A DNA stretch of 64,000 nucleotides. Origin: Ophiodon elongatus. Taxonomy: Eukaryota > Chordata > Actinopteri > Perciformes > Hexagrammidae. Below are positions 35,001 through 47,100 of this stretch, in pieces. The notes beneath the pieces are model-generated. The model ran no database searches. It had not been told where the DNA came from and saw nothing but the letters and a program-made list of their open reading frames with translations. The position numbers and the translations under genes were made by a program. Each line of letters begins with the position of its first letter. Position 1 is the first letter of the stretch. Location: NCBI GenBank assembly GCA_016806645.1, contig JACSYO010001855.1, positions 62,001-126,000 on the forward strand, written 5' to 3'.

Positions 35001-36909
35001 TGTGGTGTTCCCCTGCAGGCACCAACACATCCACTTAAACACTCATGGTGCTTTGAGATGTTTTGGATGCCAACAACCTATTAATGAATTTAACGTCACT
35101 CATTATCATGTTTCATCTTCAGATATAGATTTAGAAGTGACCCAGCGGGCTGCTGGAAATTTAAGTTTTTCCTACTTCTTGGTGGTTCGCGAAAGTTGAT
35201 ATTCAGTAGACGAACAATATTTTTAACATGGCAACAACAATATGTCAATATGAATTTAAGAACCACGCTTTAGCCAAGTTGTTTAATCTGGTCATTTTAA
35301 AACAGTCGTGTTCCTGTCTGGGTGTAAAAAGGCCTCTGAAAAACAATGTCCCCCCTCATGAAGACTTTTGTTACCGGATACATCAGTCCAACCTAAATTT
35401 GCACACAGTGAAATACAACTAACGCAGGCCTTAAAAGATTATTTGATGAAGTAGATGTGGTTTCTTTTGTTAGCTTCTCTGACACATTTACTTGTGATAC
35501 ACGACAAAACAATATTCCAGCTTCCCTCTCAGCCCACTTGTGTGCGTTGAACCGTGTGTGCATGAAACAGTCCCACATTAATACCCAAAACGTACAATGA
35601 ACGCACAAGAGACAGAGAGGGAGAGAGACATGTGATGTGCGTGTTTCATGAGATTTTAAACTCCTCCAGATTTGCCGTTTTGATTTTGTGCCTCGTACAC
35701 ACCCACTTGTTCCTAAAACCCACCTCTTGCTTGTGCTTTCACCTCCTCTCACACACTCATTCATGGCCTTAAAGCATTCTTCAGAAAAATCGACCCCACT
35801 AATTAAAGACACTGGCTGTGTCATACTTTCCACACTTCCTCTCTGTGGTGTGATGGTTTGACACTGCAGTTTACAAAACCAAACTGCCAGTATGATTTCT
35901 TTCTCTCTCTTGTTAAATTTTCCACTCAAACACGTGGAATTAAGTTTTAAGAAAACCACTTGGTTGCTTATATGAGGTAAAAATGACTGTCTGTGTGAGT
36001 GTGTTTTAAATTGACAATTTTCAGTAAAAAATGCAATTTGCAAATGCAATTTTGTATTTTACATGTACAACCAGTGGCGTTTAAGTATTGTTCTCTTTGA
36101 GTTACACATTAAAACAGGAATCATCGATAGTCCAGATACTGATTATACAACTCTCCAACACCCCTAAAACACACAGACACTGAAGCCAGCCTGTGTAATG
36201 AGCAGAACAAGGCTGAGCTTACCTGATAGAGGTGAGGCTTTCATTAAAACATAAGAACCCACTACAGCTCTAATCACACAGGATCCACAACCCCCTGACC
36301 TTTCCATAAAAACTGCCTCAGTGCTTCCTTTTCTCAAAATATATTCAGACATTCCAAGTGACTTTCGCCATTAGGAAAACATCTCAAACTTCACGCTCTA
36401 CTGAGTTACAACTACTGAGCATGTGCAGGGCTGAGCATCATGCTCAAGGCCACTTCAGACAGAAAGCTAAACTGGTTGCTGATAAACACATGCATGCTTG
36501 CAGTTACAGGGTTTAAACCTGCTGATGTATCCTCATACGTACTACGCTTTTAGTGTAAATATTGAAGGCCAGTAGTTTGAGGATAAAGGGGACACTCTGA
36601 TTCAGGTAATGCGATTAAAGACGCCTGGTGCCGCAAGAAATGGTACCAGGCACACTTATAGAGTCCTGACCTGAATTCCTGCAGCAGAAAATGGAATTGG
36701 TCCCAAACCTCCAAGCCGAGATCCCACACTGTAAAGTTATATTGGGTATTAAACTACTTGAACAAGACTGTGTGTGCGTATAAAACGATGATCTGCTATT
36801 ACATAAAGTGGCAGTCAAAGAGTTTGAATATTGAAATAAGGACAAAACAAACTGGACATCTATTGAAAAGCTAGGCCATGGAATTAAATTACCCATGTGA
36901 TGGAAATGG

Positions 36910-36951
<42 letters not shown>

Positions 36952-39900
36952 GTAGTATGTTCAGTAATTGAAACAAACTAAGCCACAAACAAGTGACTGA
37001 CAAAGCGCCGTAACTTCAAACATCAGACACACTTCCAGTCAGAACACAACACAACACACACCCACACAAACATACATGTGTCTACATCATCGACCTCATG
37101 GAAAGAAACATGCAGTGTGAAATCTAACTTTTGCCACCTATTTATGAACAATTGCAAAGAAATGCCAAAATAAAAAAGAGAAAAATAATAAATTGAGAAA
37201 ATAAGATTACAAAAACAACTGACAACCAACAATTGAAAAGAAGGATGCAGGTACATTCATCTTTTCATTTCTCTTATCTAAATATGCAAAAGATAAAGGT
37301 CAGAGGGAAAAGTTGGGAATGTCTCCCATCAGAGTTAAATAGGAATCCACCCAATACACAGAGAGGGATGTAAGAAGGAACAAAAGAAAGAGAGAGAGAG
37401 GCAGAATGACAAAGACGATGAAAGAAAGACAAACAAAATGACCAAAGAACAGACCTACCACCGGTCTGGGAGCCCTTAGAGGTCTGGAGTGGGCGACCAA
37501 GCGAGTCAGTGTGTCCTCCTCACCCGGTCGGTCGACTACATGAGCGTCGTATGCCACCATTATGGACACCTCCTGCATCATCGTGACTCCTCTTGCTCCC
37601 AAATATAACAAGGAGGTAGAGGATGATGAAGAAGAAGAAGAAGAGAGGAGAGGAAAAGTGGCAGAGAAGGAAGGAGAGGAGTGCAGCTGACAGGTTTGGG
37701 TTTCTCTCTGAGTGAAGGAGGCGACTGGCTGAGTCCTTCAGGAGCCAAGCCCCGCCCACTGAGAGAAGGAGGGCGGGGGGAGCGAGAGCATAGTACAACA
37801 CACCTGTTTGTTTTCTCCCTCTCCCTCTCTGTAACGCTAGATGTGTGCGACAAAAGAGGATGAGTTTGCTTTTTCTTCCTTTCCACCGAGTGAGTCCTCC
37901 CCCCCCCCCCTCTCTTAACGTCTCATTATAACATCTCTCTCCCTCCCTCCCTCCCTCTCTTACGGTTGCACTCAGGAGGTTTAATTCTTTTCTGTTTCCT
38001 GCTGCTGATAAAAATAAAGATAAAGGCTTGCTTTCTACACTATGTGTGTGTACGTGTGTTTGAGTTAAAGAGAGATAGGAAGGAAGTTGTCAGATCAACC
38101 ACAGTGACTAATCGTTCATAGTTCCACATCGTTCCAACAGTAAAACCAAGGAAGTGAAGTGAAAGCGACTTCAAGGCTATCCTTGACTGTGCCTGAATAC
38201 TGTAGCATCCTCCCATAAGACTTCCCGGCTAAAAACTACCTGACGACCTCTCTGTGGTTGGCAACAGATTCCCCTGTTGGAGGAGATGCATCAACAACTA
38301 TGGGCCTCTGTATTTCTCTTACCATGTGGCTTTTTATGCCACTGTGTTTTCCCTCAATCCCAATCCTATCTTGCTGCACCATAGAGGCCCATTTGTTAAT
38401 GAATGCTACTGTGACAGAGTAACAGAAAGAGTCTTGTTTTTAGCTCAATTGTTTTAGGAATTTTAAGAGAGAATTCTAAATTTATAAAAGGGAGGAGATA
38501 CAATAACTGATTTACTAAGCCACAGCGAATTATTTAACTAAAATACAGAAATAATATAAGGGACATTTTAATAAAACAACATTTCTTAAATGTATTCTAA
38601 ATATAAATAATAATAATGGCTAAACATGATTTAATTTGCTCAAAAGATAAGGGAGTGGAAATAATAAAATCATTCAGCTACTTTGTGTGCACCAAACTTA
38701 AGCTTCACATTTAATGAACTGTGAAATCACTATAAAACTAGGAGTTGTACTCTTTTAGTTTTTAGTAAAATATTTAAAGTGTTAATTTAGCAGCATTTAC
38801 TTTCCTTTTTAAACCTGTCCCTCTCTATTGTAGCATAATAAAAGTCCGCTTAGATGACATGATCAAACCGTTTTTCTCTGTGTGAGTCTTCATCCATCCA
38901 TGTAGTTTCTCTATCTTTACTTCTCTGTAAATTATTCTGTCTGTCGGTCTCTCATCTCACATCCTTCTATCTTCTTTCTCCTCACTCTGTTAAAGTTTAG
39001 CTTCTCCATTGGAAGGATTTGGTAAAAAAACGGATTAATCAGTCAAACCCTGAGCGGCAAATAAATGTACGACATCTCTCTCTCCTTTTTTCTTAAAGTC
39101 CTGAGAAGTCATCACTCCAGCTGCGGCTGGGCGGTTGTTTAAGAAGGCTGAGAAATTCAAATTCTTCCCATAATCCCCAGAAAGGCTAAGCCATCCCACT
39201 GCCCGTTGTGTTAATCAAGCCAAGGTGCCAGTGAATTCTTTCGATGTTTTAAGCAGCTTACAGAGTTCAGCTGATCCGATTTAGACGTTGACAGAGAAAA
39301 ATATGTAAAAGGGGGTTGAACAGAGAGCAAAGTGGCTTGGACAGGCTGGTTTCCCCCTTTTTCTCTGATGGTGTTTGAACATGGCAGGTCTTCCAAGACT
39401 CTTCCAGGGAGAGCACTGTATCTACTATGGCGAGTCACAAGCTGATGTGACACGCTGTGATCTGGTGGTGTATTAGTTTGGGTTGGTTAGATGGTCAGTG
39501 GGAAAATTGGGGAAAAGTGAGAAGTGGAAGGAAAGGAAGACTCTTTCTTCTGCTCTTTTTCCTTCTCATCACTCTACAGTCTTTTTTTTTATTTCTCTCC
39601 TTGTGGCTGACTTGCTCCATATACATTTATCCACAGGGAATATTCTATTTTGAAAGCATGGCTGTATTTTAGGGTAAACCTTGCTATTAGGATGTGTTCA
39701 GTATTTTCTCTCTAATAAGAATAATGTTTAAGGTAGTGCCTAGAGAAGAATGATCAGGCTTGTCTAAGAGATGAGAGAGGGGAAAGAAAAGGGGAAAAAT
39801 ATATGTACGCCGAACACAAGAGGAAACTGAGGAACAGCTCAACAGGATGATCAAGACGTGAGCGGAGAGAAACACAAAGTGTTCCTCTCTGTCCTGAGGC

Positions 39901-40018
39901 GAAGTCGTCCTATGAGACCAACTACCTGTTTTAGTTCACTTCACTCGCCTGAGCACAGTCTCTATTAGTCTTTTCATTTGGTATTTATGTTTTGATGACA
40001 CTTTAGTCAGTTGCTTCT

Positions 40019-40090
<72 letters not shown>

Positions 40091-40091
40091 T

Positions 40092-40131
<40 letters not shown>

Positions 40132-40895
40132 GAGAGAGAGAGAGTGTGTGTCGATAATACTGTGAATATGTTTTCCCATACAGACAGATGACAAAATACA
40201 AAAAAAAAAACTGAATCAAAGGGTGAAGAAACATAACCAATGTACACAGGGAAGGAGGGGCCTTTACAGTCACCAGATTAAAATCTAGTTGAACATCTAT
40301 GGGACATTTTGGATCAATGTGTTAAATAGCTCCATCACCATAACCATAACAATAATACAGAAAAGGGGAATATGTTTAGTAAGAATGGTGGGGATTGAGG
40401 TTTATGAATTTGTGTGTTTATGCCTGGAAAGTGTGTGTATTTCAGTTAGTGAGCATGTATATTACATGTTTGAGTGTGTGCGCTCATGTACAAGACAAGG
40501 CCTGACATGATGCTTTGTATTTCAGCAGGATTGTGCAAGAGTGCCAAAATGTCACCAAACCACTAGCGATAAACAGTGAGTCACAGTGCAGGATATCCTG
40601 TATGTACAAAAACACAGAAATACACCAAACATGGGGGGATCTTAAGCACCTAAAGCCATGTGTCTGGCCAATATGCCCTTGAACACAGCACATCTCAACC
40701 TGCTTACTCACTGAAAGTTTTTCTAGATAATAAAGATGAAAAAATGGCTAAAATGTAAAATATTAGTTGTATGTAGATAAAGAGAGACATGGAGAGAGAA
40801 AGAGAGCGAGCAGGCGTGAGAAAGAGAGGAGGGCGGTGGTAGGAGGATGATTATCTCTTCCATCTTTCTCAGTCGACTCTTTCCTTCCTCTATCA

Positions 40896-40972
<77 letters not shown>

Positions 40973-41081
40973 CAAGTAGTTTAATACCCTACTACTTTTG
41001 GTCTCTGGTGACCTCAGCAAATTCCCGAAATGCCAGCAGCCTCATTAAGGTCAAAAAGGAGAATGAGAATGATAATGGTGT

Positions 41082-41137
<56 letters not shown>

Positions 41138-44100
41138 ATGTAAGGGATTTTTTTTGACCACACAACCTGGTAACCTTTGAAGAACACTATGGAAGCCATC
41201 TTTTATCTGCTGTTGTCAGTCCATACCAATAAACAACATCATAGAAGAAAGACCGACAAAAACAGAGCAAAGAAACAGTAAGAACAAATAACATGGCATA
41301 TTGCAAAAGATAACAGCAGACGACACAACTAAACTTTACGTTAAACTACAAAACTACTGTGCAGGTAGTGGGCAGTGTATTTTTTTAAAAGCTTGTTTGC
41401 TGAAAATAGCTGCCTTTTGCAGCCAAAAACAACGTTAGAGCAGTGAGAGTGAACCAACACAGTAGATATATGCAGTATACCGGTCAGCTGAACCACGCTA
41501 TAAAGCTCTCTAAAGACAAGCGGTTTATACCCTTTCACACCCTTTCATTTGATACGATGTTATGGTAAATTATTGTTTGTATGCAGTACTTCTAAGAGAC
41601 ATTTTCCTCCCCTCTCCGTCAGGCTTCTCCAACACAGCAGAGGTCCAACCAGCATAAAAGCTTTTCCTGTTCTAAACATTCGCTGTGTGATAGCTCCTTT
41701 TCTGTTGCACAGAAAGGGATGTTTCTGCATTTTATGCTGTTTGGAATACACAGAACAAGATAGCACAGAGCAGCATCTCCATGCCTGGAGAGACAACGAA
41801 ATTACTTAATGTAAAGACAGAAGAAAGTTCCAGAAATCCAAGAAAGAAGATGTCACAGTCCCTCCCCCAGTATTCCTTTTAACTGACAGCTAGTCTCTCT
41901 CTGTGAAATACAGGGCAAGTAAACACAAGAATCCAAATTCACAGACAGAAAAGGATACCAATTAACAGCTCAACCATTACACCTGAGATCTAGTGTTTCA
42001 TGGATAAACCAGGGATGTCACTGTGGTAGACAGTACAATCATTTAATAGCCATCTAACAGCATAACTGTAGTTGACATGCTCCACGACCTCTCAACCTTC
42101 TGATTAAAGGTATTTGTGTCTCAGTGGGAGATGCCAAGACAGGAATTACTCATTGTGTTGGTTGGACTAGTACAATAATGTCATAGTCACTCCAGGAATA
42201 ATGTGTTTGTGTGTGTGCATTTGTACACACTTTAACAACTGTTTTTTCCCCATGCATGTCTTGATTTCACAATTAAACTTGGTATTCACATATGGAGAAG
42301 TTAGGAATAAAGGGCATGGAGATAGCAAATTAATGTTTTTGTCTGTAGAGGTCCTTACCTTGATGTTGCAGGCCTGCTCCATAAGCCTGCGGGCGTTTTC
42401 CGCAGCTCTGTAGCGTTTTGGAAGCTGGACTCTGAAGAACTTGAGAGCCCCTTCAAAGTCCGCCTGCAAGAGGTCCTCTTTAGACGTCTGGAGCAAGACA
42501 TGAGGAGTTGGGAGGAAGTGGTGGTGGGGAAAGATAGACAAAGGACGGTCATTTTAATACTCAATGTTATTCTAATTTTGACATTGTATATAAATTATAG
42601 AGAGCAAAAGCTTAGTGCCTAAAATACAAAACAAAAAAAGAATAGTCCACCTAGAATTATTGAATCACAGTCTTGCAAGATACAGAGGTTAGAGCAGGAA
42701 GCACTGATGGCAGAGTTAGTTGTTTGAGAACATTTGTAAAGATGCCACACAAAAAAGCCCCAAACAATGCAGCAGAGCGGCTCAGTGGCTGAACTTGAAC
42801 CCTGAATCAGAGGCAATAACAATCAATAACACCATCTTGTGGCGTAAGGATGAATTGTCACAAGAATCTAACCAGAGATACTATATGTAATGTGCATGGC
42901 TGATAAACTGTTACTCAAAGACCAAGTCTGTTTGTATGTTTTTAAGACTGAAACAGAGTAGATCATGTTTGGGCTATTTTATTTCTGATGGTAAATGAGA
43001 GTATTAAATCAATTATTATGAAAAATAAAACTTCGTGGCAACATCAACAGGAGACAGTGAGGACAAGTATCCCTTTATCTTGCATGCGATTTCCATATGT
43101 ATCTATTAATGTAAGACTCTGATATCTAGGCAATTAGTTGGCACATTTATCCAGTGTGATATTCAGAAACGTCCACATCAAAAGTAGCTCTTTCCATGAT
43201 CCACTCAAGTCAAACTAACAACCATGCCTTTTTATCTCTAAACCCGACCATCCCTGCATGCTCAGTTTCTTTCATCCAGTGTCTGTTTCCCAGTCCCCTT
43301 CTCTCACCGCCAGCAACTTAGGGACGAAGAGCCGGTGTCCCATCCCAAGGACACCCATCACCCTGCAGTATGAGTCCGCTGAGGCCTGACTGCTTTGGGC
43401 CCCCTCCTCCGACTTTCCCTCTCCGTCCTCCACCGCCCTGCGCACTGCTGGAAGGGGCAGATGCGTGGTCAAGGCAGGTATAGGGGGAGGGGATGGAGGC
43501 GGGGCGGGGGAGGGACAGGGGTGGTCCCGCTCCGGGGCCAGGGTGGCAGATGACTCCAGCGTGTCGTCTGAACGTCCCACTGGGTTTCTTGGAGTTTGAG
43601 GACGGGTGGACTGGAAGCAGAGTGCGTTCAACTTGGGTGAGCCAAGATCCGTCTTGAGGTTGCTGTCTAGCCAAACTGGCAGAGTCCCTGGTGAACCAGG
43701 TAACTGACCTTCTTAGAAGAGATGCTGATAATGTCAGTGTCACAACAGACTGATGTTCAGGACGCCAGCTTGGAAAGAAGAGACGAGACGATCATAGGAA
43801 CACACAGCAACTCAGCGGAGACAGCCCAGGCATCCAAGGCATGCATCATTAACATTGATCCAGTTCAAAGAGGCAACACAGAATTTGGACAAGTGGACAA
43901 GGCGTCAGTGGAGGCCACTCAGCTTGTACCACTGTCAGAGCCCAGTAACAAGGTGCCACGAAATAACAGTCAGAAAAGGATGTGTTGACGCTGCTTTCGG
44001 CATAATGCTGAGTCTTCCAGCTACCTGATGCCAGATTCACTTTGAAATCCAGTCACACTACCCACTCTCATCGTCCCGTGCCAAACTCCCCCAGCCAATT

Positions 44101-47100
44101 CCAATCCAGTAAACTGTTGCCTAGCAACAAAGCTGCTTAACACGTGGACCGCTGCTCAGGCGAACAGCAGCGATGGCGGAGAAACTCCACCTTTTTTATT
44201 TTTTCTTCGTTGTTAGACTTCAAAGACGGAAAGAAAATCTCCCTCTGTCTGCGCAACTGAGTGGCCTTAACGCTCAAGGCTCGGCGTGTGAGACAACACA
44301 TCAAAGCACTCGATACGTTTTGTACCCGGTTTCCAAATGGGAGGCCGCACCTGGTATGAAGTTGATTTTAGCTTTCTTTGAAATGTAGAAAGGCCTGAAA
44401 TAACAGTATGAATCCTTTTATCTGAAGAGCCCCAGTGTAAGCCTGAGCCGGCTGTCCTGATGACAAGGCAGAAGCAGATGAGCTGTGGTCTGTTTGCATG
44501 GGAGGATGGCCCTTTTCTGCCTTCAGGAGATGATGATGCATTAGTGTTTGTTTACGGCTGAGCGGATGCTGAACTCGTTGAGTCAGATTTAAGCCAATGA
44601 TGCATAAAAAACAAGATGAGTTCGGAAAAAAGGTAGAAAAACAGACCAAAGTGTATCACGATAGCCTCCCTGTGTTTTTGTTCTTCCTCTTCACTGAAAT
44701 AACCCTCTGATATGAAATCCGACCAGATCCAAACCACAAAGAGCAGTAAAAGCACAGTCCAGTCAACAGCTCCAGCATAGACTCCAGTTTCTGTCCCTCC
44801 GGCAGATTTTCATCAGCAGCAGCAGCCAGGCATCCGGTCGGTATCGGTCAGTAGATCCTTTAGATGGGAGTCAGGTTCTTCAGATGAAAAATCACTTCTG
44901 CCTCTCAACTGTTAAGCTGAGTGTTTGCATGAGTGTGTATGTTGTGCAATCAGGAGTGATGGTCCTGGCCAGCACCCGGGGTGAGGCAAAGCAAAGAAAC
45001 CACACAGTGTTTCCTGTCCACCGCTTCTCTCTTCTTCACTCTCTCAACCTTCCTTGCTTTCTCTACCCCTCACTTTCTTTTTGTTATGCTAACAGCTAAC
45101 GGCTAGCAGCTAGCAGGGGCGGCTCCATTGCAGAGGTCTGGGTGGTGGACAGAGGTAGCGTGTTGAAGAATTGCATAGCCAGCCAGCAGAGAAGAAGATA
45201 AGGCGGAGGTAGAGCAATAGGAGGTAAAGAAGACAGAGATTGAAGAACTGTGGGTGAGAAGCTCTAAGCAAGCATCCATCGGAGGTACAGATGAAGAGGG
45301 AAAAAATTAAAAAATAACAAAAACACAGCGCTTTTTTTCCTCCAGGTCCAGATTGCTAACGCTATAGCTTATGCTCCTGTTGTGATGTGGATAGCGACTG
45401 CTAAGCAGAAGAGGGAGGGAGTTGAACACAGATGGAGGGAGGGGGGATGAGAGTGGAGAGGAGAACAGGATGGATGGAGGAGGGAGGAGGGAGTCTCGGG
45501 GGAGAATGCCGTCATGCCTGGCCAATGACAGGCAGGCAGTGGAAGCCCCTTCCACCCTCCTCAAATCCTCATTTGTTCTCCATTCCCAACCATCGCATCC
45601 ACCACATCTTTCTGTCTGACACACAGAGTACATTATTGCTAAGATATAGAGCAGGAGGGTGTTTTAAAACCAAACATGTATGATTCATTTATAGTGGAAC
45701 GTCTGAGTGTAGCTGCATTACTGCGTAAAAGCAAAAACACTTACTATTGTCATAAATGAGCCAATCTGCAAAAATTGGATTGGCTTAATCATTTTTAACG
45801 TGGATCTGTTTAATGATATGCTGGTGTGTTTATGTATACCGTGAAGCTGTTTAGATCATAACTCAGGAGAGGCAGATATTCAATATTAAAGGACTGGTTT
45901 TGGGGGTAAACAATCTTGGTTGGGGCATCCCTAATAATTTCTGCTATTTTTCCTTCTACTGATTTTCTAACCTCCTATTTCTTCATTAGCATCTATAAAG
46001 AAGCACTGTGCAAAATACTTGAGGATCTGAAAAATATGAAACATATATAAATAATGCATATTTATTTATTTAAATAAATTTATATAAATAAATAAATTGA
46101 CTGAAATTGAGATGATTGGGGGACCAAGAATATCTAAAAACATCTAATTATGGTTGAAAACTAAATTACATCCACCTTTTCTGTCCAAACTGGCTGATAA
46201 TGTATATTGGCAGCCTCCATGTTCCTTTATGCATTGATACAGTTGGTTTACTTGAAGATTTATAAGTAGCCATACTTTTGGGTAAGTGATGCAGAAGAGT
46301 GAGCAGTAAAACACTTGATAGTATGATTATTGTTGGGAACTACTAAAAATTAAAATAAAAAAAGATTGTTGATGTCAACCTTCTTTTGTAAAAAAAAGTA
46401 ATATAAAATTTCCATAAAAAGACATGGACTACAATATGAGTTTTTGCACAACTTCCACAAGCACTGTCCCATCAACTCAATGACCCCATTGACCAAGCAG
46501 ACACCAATCCATCCTGCCACAAACAGATCTGATAACACAACAACTAGTCATTCTAAACCATTCTGCTCTGAAAGCAACAACATGCAAGTTTAAATTATTT
46601 ATCGATTTAAAAAAAAACTATTTTTCTTTCTATTTCTTTAACTACACTTAAAAGTTAATTTGTTTTAACATGTTTCATTCTGTCTTTTTTCTTGGTTTCT
46701 TATTGAATGTGTGATTTGAAATAAAATGGTAATTGCTCTTTTTTTTTTATCTTGTGTGGTTAATGTCTGTCTATTGATTGTTTAGTGTGTGTGCCTATAT
46801 GTTTCCATTTTACTGTACCCCACTTTGTTTTTTTTAATGGAAAATTACCTTTTCTGAATCTAAATGATACATTACTTTATCAACCTCTGAAGGAAACTGC
46901 ATGGAAAGCCTGTATACACCCATAACTTTATTTTAATGCTATAAATGTAGGTGCATGTGATAACACATTAGAAACTTTAGCTAAGGACGGCGTGGGTGCT
47001 AATTAAACATTTTTACAATAGATGCAATTTGTATACTGCTCAAAACATAAACTAAAAAATGATGGTAAAATTAAACATTGAAAGGTTTCACTTGCTGTTG

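Larger units (their letters stand above)
32183..42358 (-). other. rabgap1l introns around the alternative first exon (10 kb)
   Basis: Apart from the alternative first exon it holds long microsatellites (36913-36950, 40020-40146, 40897-40969, 41084-41136), CT-rich tracts (37890-37965), a LINE-type tail (about 34540-34590), and an unexplained 218-codon open minus frame (35393-36049). Confidence 0.6.

Noticed and set aside
44552..44755. Minus-strand frame with two hydrophobic stretches (LLLLFVVWIW, FGLFFYLF)
   Set aside because: It lacks an ATG in frame near its start and competes with another open frame; there is no splice or homology support.
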